Below, piece by piece: positions 34,230 to 46,687 of a stretch of 64,000 bases of DNA. The notes beneath the pieces were generated by a model. That model was given only the letters and a program-made list of their open reading frames with translations, was not told the origin of the DNA and searched no databases. The position numbers and the translations under genes are program-made. Source of the stretch: Dactylonectria macrodidyma (lineage: Eukaryota > Ascomycota > Sordariomycetes > Hypocreales > Nectriaceae). Within the stretch, counting starts at the first letter, position 1; the number at the start of each line of letters is the position of its first letter. The stretch covers positions 1,302,001 through 1,366,000 of the forward strand of contig JAGMUV010000020.1 of the NCBI GenBank assembly GCA_020744425.1, written 5' to 3'.

Positions 34230-37200
34230 GATGTCGGATGACTTATTGACAACTGCGGAATTCCAAAGGAGGGGGAGGTGGAAGGTTTCGATGAAGGCAA
34301 GCGCAAATGAGGGGAGCCAACCCAGTCTTTAACAGCAAGGACGGAGGCCAGGTTGATGACCAGGTTGGGGTCTAGATTCAGTTAGATTCAGCTTCAGGTG
34401 TAGGGCCAAGTGAAAAGTCCCCGAGAGGGTCGGAAAAGTGCAGATAAAGAGCACAGCGCAGGCGCAGAGACGGGACGAAGAGGACGGAGATTGGATACGA
34501 GTGGGGATGGTGGTTCGGCGACGTGCTGGGGTTGCGACGGGGACTGGGGCTTGAAGCTGGGGTTGCGACAGACGATGTGAACATGAGAACATGGGCTGGG
34601 TATGCTTGGACCTATATAATCCGGACCTGGTCTCGATAACACGGACTGGCGGACGGATCGCCGGGGGATTGGACCAGTATGGGAATAGGTACGGATAAAG
34701 AACGCCCCTTTGCGGGATGGACATGAAGTGAACCACCAGATGACAAGACAATGGAACTTAACCCTACGTACCAATGGTGTACAGGACCAGGGTAAGCCAA
34801 GGGCGATACAGCTGGTTCTGCGGTGCAATCCTAGTCGGAACGCGGCGACGCAGCGTTCAGCAGGGTGCAGGCGCAGGACGGCGCAATGCGAAGCGATGCA
34901 ACCGCGGACGGGAGCACTGGATCCGTATCGGGGAGATAGATCGGCTGGGGTTGCAGAGAGAAACCTGGGTCCAGGTCTTGCTGCTGAGCTTAAGCTAGAC
35001 AAGATAGGCAATCGAGGCGTTTGGCCCAGGTTAATTCAGGAAACGAGACGACTGGTCGACAGCTGAGAGATAGACCAATGGTTGGCTGGATTGGTTTGGT
35101 TGATGGCTTTGTGGTGTGCCGCCGGGCGAGTGAGAACCGCGGTGAAGGCGACAAGGTCCTGGAAGATAAAGCGATTTGTGTTGGTACTGATTGGCCCCAG
35201 GATAGTGCTGCAGTGGCCCAATGGGTGTCGTCTCAAGGAGGGAAGCGAGGCAACGTCTGTATTCAGTTCCGGAGTATTATCAAGGCAAAGGAAGAGAAGT
35301 ATGGAGGAGGAAAGCCAAATTCAGTCCATGGACGGATGGCCTGCTTGAAAACGAGAGAGAAAAAATTGCCATCGACGGTGGAGGCGACCGCGCACCCGTC
35401 GCTCCTCCTCCGGAGTCAAGGCACAGTATGGATGATAGTTTCATCGCTGTATCCATTTTTGCTCCTCTTGTCCCATTTTTCCCATTTTCCCACCCACTTC
35501 CCTTCCTTAGTGGCCAGCCTGTGTGCTCTCTACCTTTGCCTGATGTGTGAGTGGCCGGCGGCGCATCATGAATCGAGCATAGCACCGCATCCCAGGACCG
35601 TTCCCCACGCGGTAGCCCGGGAATTGCAACGGTCATGGCCGAGAAGTGGAGACCTTGACCCTCAGAGATAACGAAACAACAGCGCGGTGTGCTAGTTGTG
35701 GACGGTCGGCCTATCCGCGCTCACTGGAGGAGGGCCTACGTGCGAATTAGTCGCTGATCATATCGTTTAGCGCCCGGGGGCAATCGTGGCTTGTTCTCTT
35801 CCTCTTGACTTTACATTTCCCCTCCCTTTGCATTTGTACCTTGGTGAAATTGGGGAAGATAGAGCTGTTGGCGTGGGGTCGAGATGATCGAAAATTTGGT
35901 TCGACAGGGCCTGTGGGCCTAACGGGGGAGGTAAGATCCATTGTGTCATGAAAACTGCGCACTGTCTGACTTTGTATCTTTGGCCCTGGTCTCGAGCCAT
36001 GGAATGGCTTGATGGACATCGTGGCGACAGTATGCGGCGCCACTGCATCTCCAATCGCCAAGAGCTAGTTCAGCTTTAGCATTCATAGGACCAGTAGGCG
36101 CTGGGGACGACACATCTGTACAACCAAAGCCAAGTGACCCGAGTGATTCGACACGCCTGGGGTGACAGGTGGTCTATGACTTGTAGGCCAAGGGTTCTCG
36201 GCCTCCACTGGGATAATGGACTTGTGGATTGTTCTTCTGGAGGAGGAGCCGCACAGCATAGCTTTGTCCCCTTCCAGATCGATCGACTGCTCCGCCCTCG
36301 TTTTGCATGCTTTCTTAAGCTCAGCTTGAATCAGACACGGCCTGGTCGAGTAAGGCGTGCAATATGAGCTTGTTCGACCAAATACGGGAGGATTTCAGGT
36401 CGCTGCAAGCAATGTTAAAGGGTGGGTTATCATGCATTTGGTGGGCCATTGACGCTGGAAGGTGATTGAGGGCTTCTAGAAGCGGAGAATGCCCACCCGT
36501 TGTTGGTCAGCCCACGGAATCCCGATCTGATCGCCTCATCACCGCACTTAAGATATGAGTATCCTGTTGATAACAAAAATGAAAGTGGTGATAATGCCAA
36601 ACGTAGGTATCGCATTCGTGACTATGATAACGACGATGCTAGCGATTGATGGACGGGACACTCTTGTCGGGGGCTGCCGTCATCAGGTGGCCGGATCCGA
36701 GGGTTACAAGATAAAGACAGCAGCATGTGATTGCTTGATTGATGCGAGAGCTACTCCGTACCGCTAGCAGTGATATCGACCACAAATTGTCCACTGCGTT
36801 CTAGGCGTGTTTGTGTGGCCTATTTTTTGGTGCATGTCTCTGGGTGTGTCAAGTGTGGGTGTCGTGTGCCCCCTATTTTGCTGAGATAAGTGAATAAAAA
36901 TACCCATGGCTGTCGTCGCCTACGATTAACTCAGATGGGAAGCTGGATGTGCCAAGACGGACCGACACTGAGATAAGGCGACCCGATAACGCATTCTTAT
37001 CGTCACGAGATCAATTTTGAGTACTAACAGATTTTAGTGAACAGTACCAGGGCCCCTGTGAACTAGTAGGGTGGGTGTGAGGAAATTGAATAAATACGAA
37101 GCAGAGGAAGGGCGGGAGCGGAAAGAGGAGCGAAATAAGGAATAGTAGAATCAGGGACGGAGCATTTAGATAACACCCAGCATATCATATTCCAATCCGT

Positions 37201-39562
37201 TTAATTATTTATTTAATTTTTCTTCTCTTTAGTATTGGCGTCACTGGTTAAGCTGTTCTCTCTCAAAAGTGCTGGGGTGGGTTTCATTCCTCAGCTGGCT
37301 GCCATATCATTGAGGTACAGCCATCTACTGTACACTTACTTGTCAGTTCTAGAACTTGTGTACCATCGGAAGACTATCTCGACAAAACCCAGTAAGAAGT
37401 TCTCGTCAATTTACTTCATTGCAAAACTTTCACATCAGTTGGTCTGCTTACATGATCACTTGACGCGCAACTGGTGCCTCACCCTAGCTCAACCACGGTA
37501 CCGTGCGGGTAGGCGTTAGTAAACCAAGGTAAAGCGGGGTGGTAGGGATCGCCTGCCTGGTTGCTCTCCAGTGATCTTGTGATGGCGTTTGCATCGAGTC
37601 TTAGTGGACAACAATGTTGCGGTTTAGAAGCCCTTCACGTCTCACAGATATAGATTCCAAGGGTCACGAATTTGCGGGCTATGGGTCACAATGGGATATG
37701 GCACCGATTGTGTTCTGTCATGTTATTATTAGCCCGTCGGTCTTTGGCAGCCGGAATGCGAGTGTTAGCTAACGAGCAATGGCTATCTTCGTCGAGATAG
37801 GCATGAGTTTTAATACTGTGGCGTAATGCTGGTGAGCTCATTACAAGCTATCCTACTACAAGCATCGACAATGGCATTTCTATGCCTTTTACTACCTAGG
37901 GGGCCCTTGCATCTTAGCGTTGTTTTGCTTGTTACTTTCTGTACGGTGAAACTCAGAGATGTGGTGCAGTGTCGACCGCAGCTGCCCGGCCTCCAGGTTC
38001 CTGTCGCATGAAGGACGCGACATTGCACGGCACCCTGCACAAGAGATCAGCCGGTATTGTTACCAAACGCCATGTGAGCACACCCGAACACAGTCGTCCG
38101 TCCGCAAGTCGTTCCGTAGGGTAACTTAATTAAGGCAGGGGGTACTGTCAAGAGGTGGGTACCACCTGCTTTGTTGTTTATATATTGGGGCATCAGGCAC
38201 TAGCCAGACTTCTCCTCACTCAGGTGCCCAAACCCTTGTGCTTACTCGATGTGTTTTGTCGCGTTGGTGATCAAATGATGCCCAAACCTACCTCCTTGTC
38301 CCACCCCAAGGCAAGGAATAAATGAAGGCAGGGATATTTGCATAAGACAAGGCGGCACGGGCGTCTATTACAAGGCCAGTCACTGCAGAACTGAGAATGA
38401 TGACACAAAAGCCCAAGAGGCTGTCGTGGCGCAGCCGGGTGTGATGAAACATCCAGAGTTGGTCCTGGGAGGGCCATCCGCCTGTGCGAAAACACGAGTG
38501 GAAGTGCCGGTGTCAGCTATGCGCGAAATTATTGATGGAAGTCATACGGATTGTTCCACGGGAATCTCAGCAGGCTTTCCACCCCTCAAACATCCTGGCC
38601 GCGTGGGCTGTCCGTCAGTGTCTCGGTCAAGAGGCAGGCTCCTTGGTGATACCATCAGTAGGACGGGGTTTTGGCAGAGGTCATGCATCGGGTCCTCCAC
38701 AATGACGACGAGCACGATGGTCATCGCATGAGTGGAAAACCTCTCAAACATATGATTGGGACAACACAACATGGTCCTGATTTTGCCCCAATACATCCCG
38801 CCTCATCATGGCAAATAAGGGCAACATTGAAGATACCAGATATGGTGCCCACCTTTATTTACTCATTGACAGTTCACTCACCGCATTGTTTCCCCAGGTT
38901 TGGAACAGCATCATCGTGATGATTGACGTCAGGGGGACTTTGAAAATGGTGGATCTGTCGACTCACGAGCTGGCATTCAGTCCACATGACGTCAGCCACT
39001 AGGACCCTGCATCATGTCGGTCAACCACAAACCTCTCTGAAGCGCCAGACCACACGATCTTTAGTGGGCATCCTACCCCCATCCAACGGGGAGAGCCCCG
39101 TGCTGCACCTCGACGCCACCCTGCTCCGATTTCCTGGTTGATTCATCGGCAACCTGGGGGTGATTAATCCCCGTGCACAGCCCCACCGCCCCAGGAGGCT
39201 TGCTGCCCACCAAGAGGCATCCAACTTCTTTGTCAACGCTTGTCGCGCTGTGCAAAGTGAGATCCGTTGGGAATCCAACACATATAAGAGTCTCGCAGCC
39301 AGGCACACTCGCCTCCACTAGACTTGCCCAGTCTCGCCTCGTTGATGCAAAGCAAGATATCGGTCAGCTCCTATTATTGACTTCTGATCACCTTAATCTC
39401 GCCAAACCCCGCCATTCCACCATTCGAATCCTCAACTGCTGCGCCTTCTACCTCACTCCGAAGCTTGCCTCACTGAAGAGGGCGCAGCCGCTTTCAAGGG
39501 TGTTGGGAGTCCCAAAATCTGCCAGGTCGTCTCATTGAGGCCCTACTATCATTTATCTAATC
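34230..39562. other. Gene-poor 5.3-kb intergenic region
   Basis: This is the divergent spacer between the permease and the Arg/Ser-rich protein gene. Open frames are short, overlapping and without recognisable motifs, and I could not assemble spliced genes from them. 36,780-37,240 becomes AT-rich. No tRNA (B-box search by eye) or clear repeat was found. Confidence 0.4.
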
Positions 39563-40660
39563 ATGGGCAAACACTACCCATCACGACGTCGAGATCCTCG
39601 ACTGGAGGATGATTTCCTCCCTTACGAATCGAACGAACCCTACCAAACCCTGGACCCTCGCGAGTACGAGGGGAACGCATATCAACAATACCCTCCTCGC
39701 AACGCTTTTCGTTCTGAGCATAGATCGCCGCCCAGATCGCCGCCACGCCGCCACAAGTCCGAGAGACATCGTGGTGCGCCAAGTCCCCACTACTACTCTG
39801 ATGAACCCGCCGAGGAACCCCGTCGACACAGCGAGCGCTATTCTCGGCACGAGCAGGACCGTCGGGGCCGGAGCGCCGGCCCCGACCCCAGAGAACGTGG
39901 CTTAAGCCCGTCACGACCAGCTTATGATGCCAATCCATCCCGTCGATACCCACGCTCATCTAGGCAAGAGCGAGATGTCCAGCCGGAGCGGGGTCATCGG
40001 TCAAAGAGAAATGGTCGCTCTGAACGGAACCCCCGATTCATTGACCCCTACGACGACGGCGATGCTTACTCTCGTGACACACCTCCCGGGTACTACCCCT
40101 CGGATCCACGGGAAACATCCTCTCGAGACCGGTCCCGTCATTCACGCAAGACAGCACGTGCCCCTAACCTGGACGCTGCAGCTCGCGGTCGTAGCTCTCG
40201 TCATCTAGATAACGACGAAGATGAGTACAACGCTACACGCCGCCGCCGACCTCGCTCACAAACGAGAGACCGCCATGATCGAGGCCCATCAGGCCAGTCT
40301 CCAACGCGAGGGCGTCCCCCTCCGACACAGCGAGGCCGTGATAGTCCGGCATTCCGGCGGAAGTCGATGCCGGCTTCGACTAAAGCCCGATCGCCCTGGT
40401 GGCAGAATCCTCTCCTCCAAGCAGGAGCCCGTACGGCCCTAACTGCTGGAGCACAGGCTGCCATGAAGTCGCGCAATGATCCTAGCCCTTGGATGGGCGC
40501 AAAAGGTGCCAAGGTCGCGACTGCTGCTCTAGGAGCTGCCATAGTGGATGGCTTCATCGGCCAGAAGCATCCTAATAGTGTGAGACAGAATATCGCTCGG
40601 GAAGGGGTGGACTTAGCTACAGGGAAAGTGACGTCTGGTTCGACGCGACATCGTCGATAA
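39563..40660 (+). CDS. Hypothetical Arg/Ser-rich disordered protein with Ala/Gly-rich C-terminal segment
   Basis: This is an intronless 365-aa frame. Residues 1-265 are highly charged and disordered, rich in Arg, Ser, Pro, Asp and Tyr with RSPPRSPPRRH and RSRHSRK-like stretches that resemble SR-type proteins, but there is no RRM. From about 270 the protein becomes ordered-looking: PWWQNPLLQAGARTALTAGA and GAKGAKVATAALGAAIVDGF form small-residue helices that could insert in or pack on a membrane, then the tail GKVTSGSTRHRR. Similar layouts occur in uncharacterised fungal proteins; I assign no function. It is the last gene before the AT-rich block, and a transposon end starts 8 bp after its stop codon. 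Base composition is normal and shows no RIP. Confidence 0.8.
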   Translation: MGKHYPSRRRDPRLEDDFLPYESNEPYQTLDPREYEGNAYQQYPPRNAFRSEHRSPPRSPPRRHKSERHRGAPSPHYYSDEPAEEPRRHSERYSRHEQDRRGRSAGPDPRERGLSPSRPAYDANPSRRYPRSSRQERDVQPERGHRSKRNGRSERNPRFIDPYDDGDAYSRDTPPGYYPSDPRETSSRDRSRHSRKTARAPNLDAAARGRSSRHLDNDEDEYNATRRRRPRSQTRDRHDRGPSGQSPTRGRPPPTQRGRDSPAFRRKSMPASTKARSPWWQNPLLQAGARTALTAGAQAAMKSRNDPSPWMGAKGAKVATAALGAAIVDGFIGQKHPNSVRQNIAREGVDLATGKVTSGSTRHRR

Positions 40661-40668
40661 TGATAGTA

Positions 40669-40815
40669 CGAAGGACCATTTCAAAAGACTTTGCCTGCGC
40701 TAAGGACGCCACACACTCAAATCCCTGCTAGATATATGGTAGCACATTTAGCCTCTTGTTATAATAGGCTGATATTCCTAAAGATTACTATAGTTTTAGT
40801 AATATTAAATATATA
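40669..40815 (+). mobile_element. Truncated MITE left end, related to the element at 21.16 kb
   Basis: After TA at 40667-40668 the sequence CGAAGGACCATTTCAAAAG and, further in, GACGCCACACACTC and CCCTGCTAG match the left 75 bases of the 21157-21467 element. Similarity ends before the AT block begins and I did not find the matching right end, so this copy is truncated or interrupted. Confidence 0.55.
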
Positions 40816-40857
40816 ACGTATATAATAAGCATACAGCGCATTCAAGTATGCAGCGCA
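40816..40857 (+). repeat. Isolated terminal repeat of the 425-bp MITE family
   Basis: About 42 bases after TA (40814-40815) match, with C-to-T/G-to-A differences, the left terminal repeat of the element at 62968. The internal tandem words (AGCGCATTC and AGCGCATTT) are kept. No partner end was found nearby. Confidence 0.5.
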
Positions 40858-42046
40858 TTTTTCCTAAAAACTCTCATCTTTTTATTTAAATATACATTTC
40901 TTAACTACTTAATATATTATAATTAAATACTAAAGTAAAAACCCTTCTTACCCTTCTTGCCTTTTAAAATAACCTAAAATTAAGTGTCTAAAGCGCTACT
41001 AGTACTTATAATATTAAAGAGTAAAGGCTTTATTACTAATAGAATAGTATTTAATCTTAATATAATTAGATCTTAAAATTGCATTATCTATCTAATCTAA
41101 AGGAATAGATTATTATTCAGTTTATTCTTAATCTAAATTTATAAGGATTTCCTTTATAATTATATAATATTAAAAAAATAGCTAACTAATTATTTACTAA
41201 TTATAATATATTACTTATTAATAAATACTAAGCTTTTAACTTTATTAAGTAATATTAAAAGCTTAAGATATTTTTTTTTATAAATATAATTATTAAAAAG
41301 CTAAATATAAAAATCTAATTATTATTTATAATTAATTTAAGTTTATAAAGAATATAATTATAAAATATAATATTAATTTAATTAATATTTATAATTTTAA
41401 TAAAATTAGTTTTATAATAAATATAATTATAAATAGAATAATTATTATAAATATAAATAAATATAAAAATTTAAAATTAGTTTAATTTAAAACTAAAAAT
41501 AAGTTATAATTATTTAAATAATTAATATAAAAAGCTAAATAATCTAACTATTTATTAATTATAAACTATATTACTTTATTAATTAATATAAAAAGTAATT
41601 TAGTAATTAATTATTATAATACTTTAAATAATTAATAAATAAATATAGTTTAAAGTTATATACTTTAATTATATATAGAAGAAGTAAAATTAATTATTGA
41701 TTTTTATTTTTAATAATATAAAAAGTATTATTTATAATTTAAAAAATATTTAAAAAAAATAATATATTATACCTTTATATTATTTATTATTGATTTACTT
41801 TAGCTTTTTAAGATTAAATACTTTAAACTATTTAAAATAGCTTATATTAACTAATTAAAATAATTAATTAAATAATTTTATAATTTATATTATAAAGATT
41901 ATAATTCTTTTTAGCTTTATATTATTTATATAATTATTATAATAAGAGTAATATTAAAGAGGGTTTTTAAAAGACTAGACTTATTCTTTTAAATCTAGAA
42001 AATATTATATTAAAGCTTAATATATAACTATTAAATAGCTAGCTGT
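40858..42046. other. AT-rich sequence without recognisable structure
   Basis: This is degraded AT-rich sequence. I could not identify coding remnants, terminal repeats or duplications here. Confidence 0.5.
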
Positions 42047-42466
42047 GGCAAAAGTGTAAGATCGCCTCACTTATGTCCTAGTATAGTAACTATTCTAGAC
42101 TATAGGTCTCTAATTTAACAATAACTATTGTATTGGGGCTGAGGGCCCGGGACCCGGACAGTCACGTTACTTATAACTAACTATAAGAGGCAGCAGATTT
42201 CCCAGACTTAGATAGAAAGACAATGCTTCTCCTTCTTTTACTTGATTTTTTCTGATTTTCCTAGCCTTGATTTTCTTATTCTATTTTACTTAATCAACTG
42301 ATATCCTTCTTCCTTTTCCAGCTAGCTGCTTAGCTAATGATTTTATCTGCATTTTTGGCTACTTTATTTTCTAGGCCTTATCTTGCCATCCTTCGCCCTC
42401 CTTTCGGGCCCAGCTCGCTGTCACTTCGGGTAGTTGTTTGTCCCCCTGCCCAACACACTATAGACT
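42047..42466 (+). mobile_element. LTR-like island little affected by RIP
   Basis: This 420-bp segment begins TGTGGCAAAAG and ends CCCAACACA, giving TG...CA termini, with a TATAAG box near 42,182. It keeps CpG and GC-rich words (GGGCCCGGGACCCGG, TTCGGGCCCAGCTCG) inside flanks that are almost pure AT. That fits a solo LTR that arrived late and stayed single-copy. I could not confirm a target-site duplication. Confidence 0.45.
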
Positions 42467-42779
42467 TTAATACTAACTATAAAAGAGGTTAGCTTCTCTA
42501 ACCCTTAGGTCTTAAAGATCCTAAAGATAGTACTTAAAGCTAGTTTATAATCTAAATACTTTAAAAGATAAATAAAAAAGTATTAAAGTAACTTTCTAAT
42601 ATTTATTCTTAAAGTACTTAAGTTATTTTCTAAAAAAATAAAAGTAATAATATATTAAATAGTATTATTAAAGTCTAAGAATTAGATCTTTTAATAAATA
42701 AATAAGACTCTTAATAAATAATATAAAATAAAAAGAACCTACTTATAGAATAAAGAGAAGATAATTATAAAAGTATAAA

Positions 42780-43203
42780 AGCTATAGTAGTAAAAGGAGT
42801 AAAAGGAGTAGAAGGTTATTAGTAGAGCTTAGTAATTATAAATTAAGGAATTAAGTAATTAGAAAAAGGATTAAAAATTTAGAAAGAATAAGAAAAAATA
42901 ATTAAAAAAGTAGTTAGTTTAATTTAATTAATTAAGAAATATATATATTAATAATAATAATCTTATTAAACTAATTAAAAAAAAAGCTTTAATTTTATAA
43001 AAAGAATATTATTTAATTATATGTTTATTTTAATAAGGGATTTAAATAATTTATTATAATAAAACTAAATAAGATATATCTTAAGTTTTATAATTATTAA
43101 ATATATATTTAATACTTAAATTATAAGCTTATTACAGGTTTTTAATATAAATATATTTTATAATTATAATATAAAGAAAATAAGCTTTTTAAAGTATATT
43201 ACA
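42780..43203 (+). repeat. Degraded repeat R, copy 1 (interrupted by a 1.05-kb insertion, resumes at about 44,265)
   Basis: This segment aligns by eye with 59,080-59,510, sharing for instance TTTAATTTAATTAATTAAG and the following 200 bases. At 43,205 it is split by the 43,216-44,262 element and resumes at about 44,265, where the 59-kb copy runs straight through. The family type is unknown. Confidence 0.55.
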
Positions 43204-43215
43204 TATTATTATTTT

Positions 43216-44262
43216 TAAGCTTATAGTCCTTAGTAGTGCACACTTAGAGAAAGGCCAGAGGTTAAATAGTTAAAAAAAAATATAATAGTAAATAATAGTA
43301 TAAAGGCCTAAAACCTAAGCCTAAAGTAATAGTAACTCAGAATGACTAGAGTTTTTACTGCATTAGGGTATAAGCCTTACTATCCTATTCAACTTTTAAA
43401 ATACATTAAGTAGCTAGAAAAGCTAGATAGAAAAGCTAAATATTAAAAAGTAAAATCATTATATAATAAAAGCCTTATAAAGGCTCTGCATTTATTATAT
43501 TCTAAGTTACTTTATTATAATTCTAACTTATACTTATATTATATTTAACTGTTTATAATTCTAAATATATTATAATTTAACTTATTAAAGACTAATTATA
43601 ATAAATACTATAATAAATATCTAATATAATATACTTTATACTCTTAATAACTTAAGTTTTAATAGTTATTATACTCTTTTTATATATAATTTAAATACTA
43701 AGCTTAATAAGAATATAAAAACCTTTAATAAGCTAAAGGTTATAATAGTAAATTATAGTCTTAAAAAAACTAGAATTATTAAAACTTAATAACTTTCTAA
43801 TAGTAAGTTATTTTAATGATTTTTAAAATTAAAGTATTCTTAAGACTATATCTTTTTAAAAGTAATTAATAATTTAAAAATTAAATTAAAAATAAATATT
43901 ACTTTTTAAAGTAATTAATAATAAAGCTAATAATTAAAATATTTTTAAAAGAAATAGTATTTTTTAAATTATTAATTAATATTTATAAAAAGTAAATAAT
44001 ATAAGTTATAAGTAATATAATTAATATTAATATATAAAAGGATTAAAAATAATAAAAGGATATAATAAAAGGAGGTTTTATTAATAAGTTCTTAATAATT
44101 AAAAAAGAAAAATAAGAATCTATTTATAATTAGGTTAATTAATTAATTAAGTCTTTTATTTTATAATAACTTAAGTAATATAAATATATAATTATATAAA
44201 AATATAGTAATAAGAAATACAGTAGTATAGAAATAAAAGTCTGAATAGTGGTTTTAATAGTA
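43216..44262 (+). mobile_element. 1.05-kb E-family retroposon-like element, copy A (RIP-mutated)
   Basis: It starts TAAGCTTATAGTCC and ends TTTTAATAGTA, colinear with 61562-62616 and inverted relative to 49338-50445. It splits the R repeat, so it inserted there. Flanking words (ATATTATTAT on both sides) suggest a duplication, but mutation obscures its exact length. Confidence 0.65.
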
Positions 44263-45046
44263 ATTATATATTATTATAAAATTAAAAATTAAAAGATTTT
44301 AAATATATTATTTATATTTTTATTTAATAAGAATTAAAAGAAATATTTTCTTATTAATTATATATTTTATATATAAAGACTTTATAGCCTTTTTTAAATA
44401 TATTTCTTTATAATATATTTATTATTTAAGGATTTATATATAAAAAACTCTTTTTAAGAAAAAAAAAAATTCTTATAATTTTTTTATTAAAGAATTTAGA
44501 AAAAAACCTTATATAAAGTTAAAAACTCTTAATTATTTTTAATAGCTTTATAATTATATAGACTTAGAAATTCTCTTAATCTTTTAAAATCTATAGGGTT
44601 TAGACTTTTAATAAAGAAGTTTATTATATTATTTTTACTTTTTATAAAATATAAGGTTATTTTTTTTCTTATAAAATAATAAGATATATTTATATATTTT
44701 AATCTTTTATAATAAAAAGAGTTTTTAATTAATTATTTTATTATTTTATTATTTATTAAAATAAAAAGTATAAATTTATTATAAAAAAAAATTTCTTATT
44801 TATATATTTATAAAAACTATTAAAAGATAAACTCTTTTTAATTACTTTTTTTAAAGTTATATATTTAGCTTTATAAATATTTAAAATAATACTTTTTTAT
44901 TTAATTATATTCTAATTTATAAAGTTATTATATAAAAAGAAATTATATTTATTTATAAACTTTATATTAATTATATTAAATACTTAATTAGTATTTAAAT
45001 AGCTTTTTATTATATTATATAATAATTTAAATTATATATTATAATT

Positions 45047-45793
45047 ATAATATAAATTTAAGTCCTTATAGCGCAGTAGTTAATACATCTAGAGATTTTT
45101 ATAATAATAATAAGTTATAAGTTTAAATCTTACTAAAACTAACTTCCTTTTTTTTTAAAAGAGACCCCTGCCTAGAGTTATAAATAGCCTTAAGATTATA
45201 TAATACATTAGCTATAATTAATAAGGATCTTTATATAACCCGGATTATATACCTAATTATATATAAGCTAATTACTTTAGTATATAATAGTAAGACTTAC
45301 TATAAGTCTTATAGCCTTATATAACTTAATAGTAATAGTTATAAATAATATTATAAAGTACTATTATATTATCTAACTACTTAATATATTAAAAAGGGTT
45401 AGTTAAAGATATATTAAATATTATTAATAAGCTTACTATTATTTAACTAATTATTAATTACTAAGTTATTTATTTAGGCCTAGTTTATATATATATATAT
45501 AGTATATATATATACTAAGACTAATAAAAGGAGATAGTAAGGGTTTTTTATTACTTAATTAAATATATTAGTATTTAATAGTGCGGTTTTCTATTATTAG
45601 TTATATAGTATCTCCTAGAGGTAGTAAGTATAGTATAAATCGACTAATAGGGATAGGATTAAAAGGACTAAGCTGCTAGGTAAGGAGTCTGGACCTGTTT
45701 ATAGGGGTCGGATATAAGGGCTTGTAACTAGCTTATATATATAAACCTTAGTCTAGCTAATATATATGCGTTTATTAATAATATAAATTTAAG
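45047..45793 (+). mobile_element. SINE-like element, copy 1, with 16-bp target duplications
   Basis: The element occupies 45063-45777 (715 bp) between perfect 16-bp direct repeats ATAATATAAATTTAAG (45047-45062 and 45778-45793). Its head resembles a tRNA: A-box TAGCGCAGTAG at 45069, and a B-box position reading AGTTTAAATCT, a RIP-mutated form of copy 2. A T-run follows the head. It is colinear with copy 2 at 47063. Confidence 0.75.
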
Positions 45794-46687
45794 TTTTTAT
45801 AATTATTTAAATACTTTTAAATTTTAATTTAAAACTTTAAAATAAAAGTTATTAAATTTAAATATAAACCTTAAGATATTATTAATAATATAAGCTATAT
45901 TAAGTCTAATCTTTATAAAAAGATATAAAAGAGAATTAACTTCTTTTTAATATTATAATATATTTTTATTAAAAAGAGTTATAATTACTTTTTATAATTT
46001 ATTTCTAATTATAAAAAGAACTTTAAAAATTCTTATATTTTATTTATTATATTTTATTATTTTAGAATTTATATTTTTTTTTAATTTATATATAAGCTTT
46101 TATTCTCTTAGTTTATAATTATATTTATTCTTAAGAATTCTTTTATTTCTTTTAAAGATTATATTTTAATATTTTTAAATAAGAGATTTATAACTTTATA
46201 TATATTAGCTTTATTTAAATTAATATAAATCTAATTATTTATATAATATATTATAGTTATTTTATAAAGGTTATTTATAAATACTCTTTTATTATAAAGT
46301 ATAGGTTTAAAACCTAGTTTATTTAAATATATAGAAAGAAAGTTATATTAAAGTCTAAGACTTTATTTTAAATTATATAGAGTTTTATTTAATTTTAAAT
46401 TTAAATCTCTTTTATTTTTTTTTACATTTTTTATATAATTCTTTAATTATAGTATTTTCTAAAGACTTTAATATATAGTTTTTAAATTCTATAAGAAGTA
46501 TAATATATATATTCTTATATATTTTAAAATAAATAAAAGTATTTTTAATATTATATTATATTATTTTATAATTATTTATAATTACTATTATTAATAATAG
46601 CTTTATAGTTTTAAGTTTTATAATAATTATAAAAGTCTTTATTATTATTAAAACCGCTATTCAGACTTTTATTTCTATATTACTATA

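Noticed and set aside
34329..35671. Several overlapping open frames of 120-216 codons between the permease and the Arg/Ser-rich gene
   Set aside because: Low-complexity, overlapping on both strands, with no recognisable domain and no consistent splice structure.
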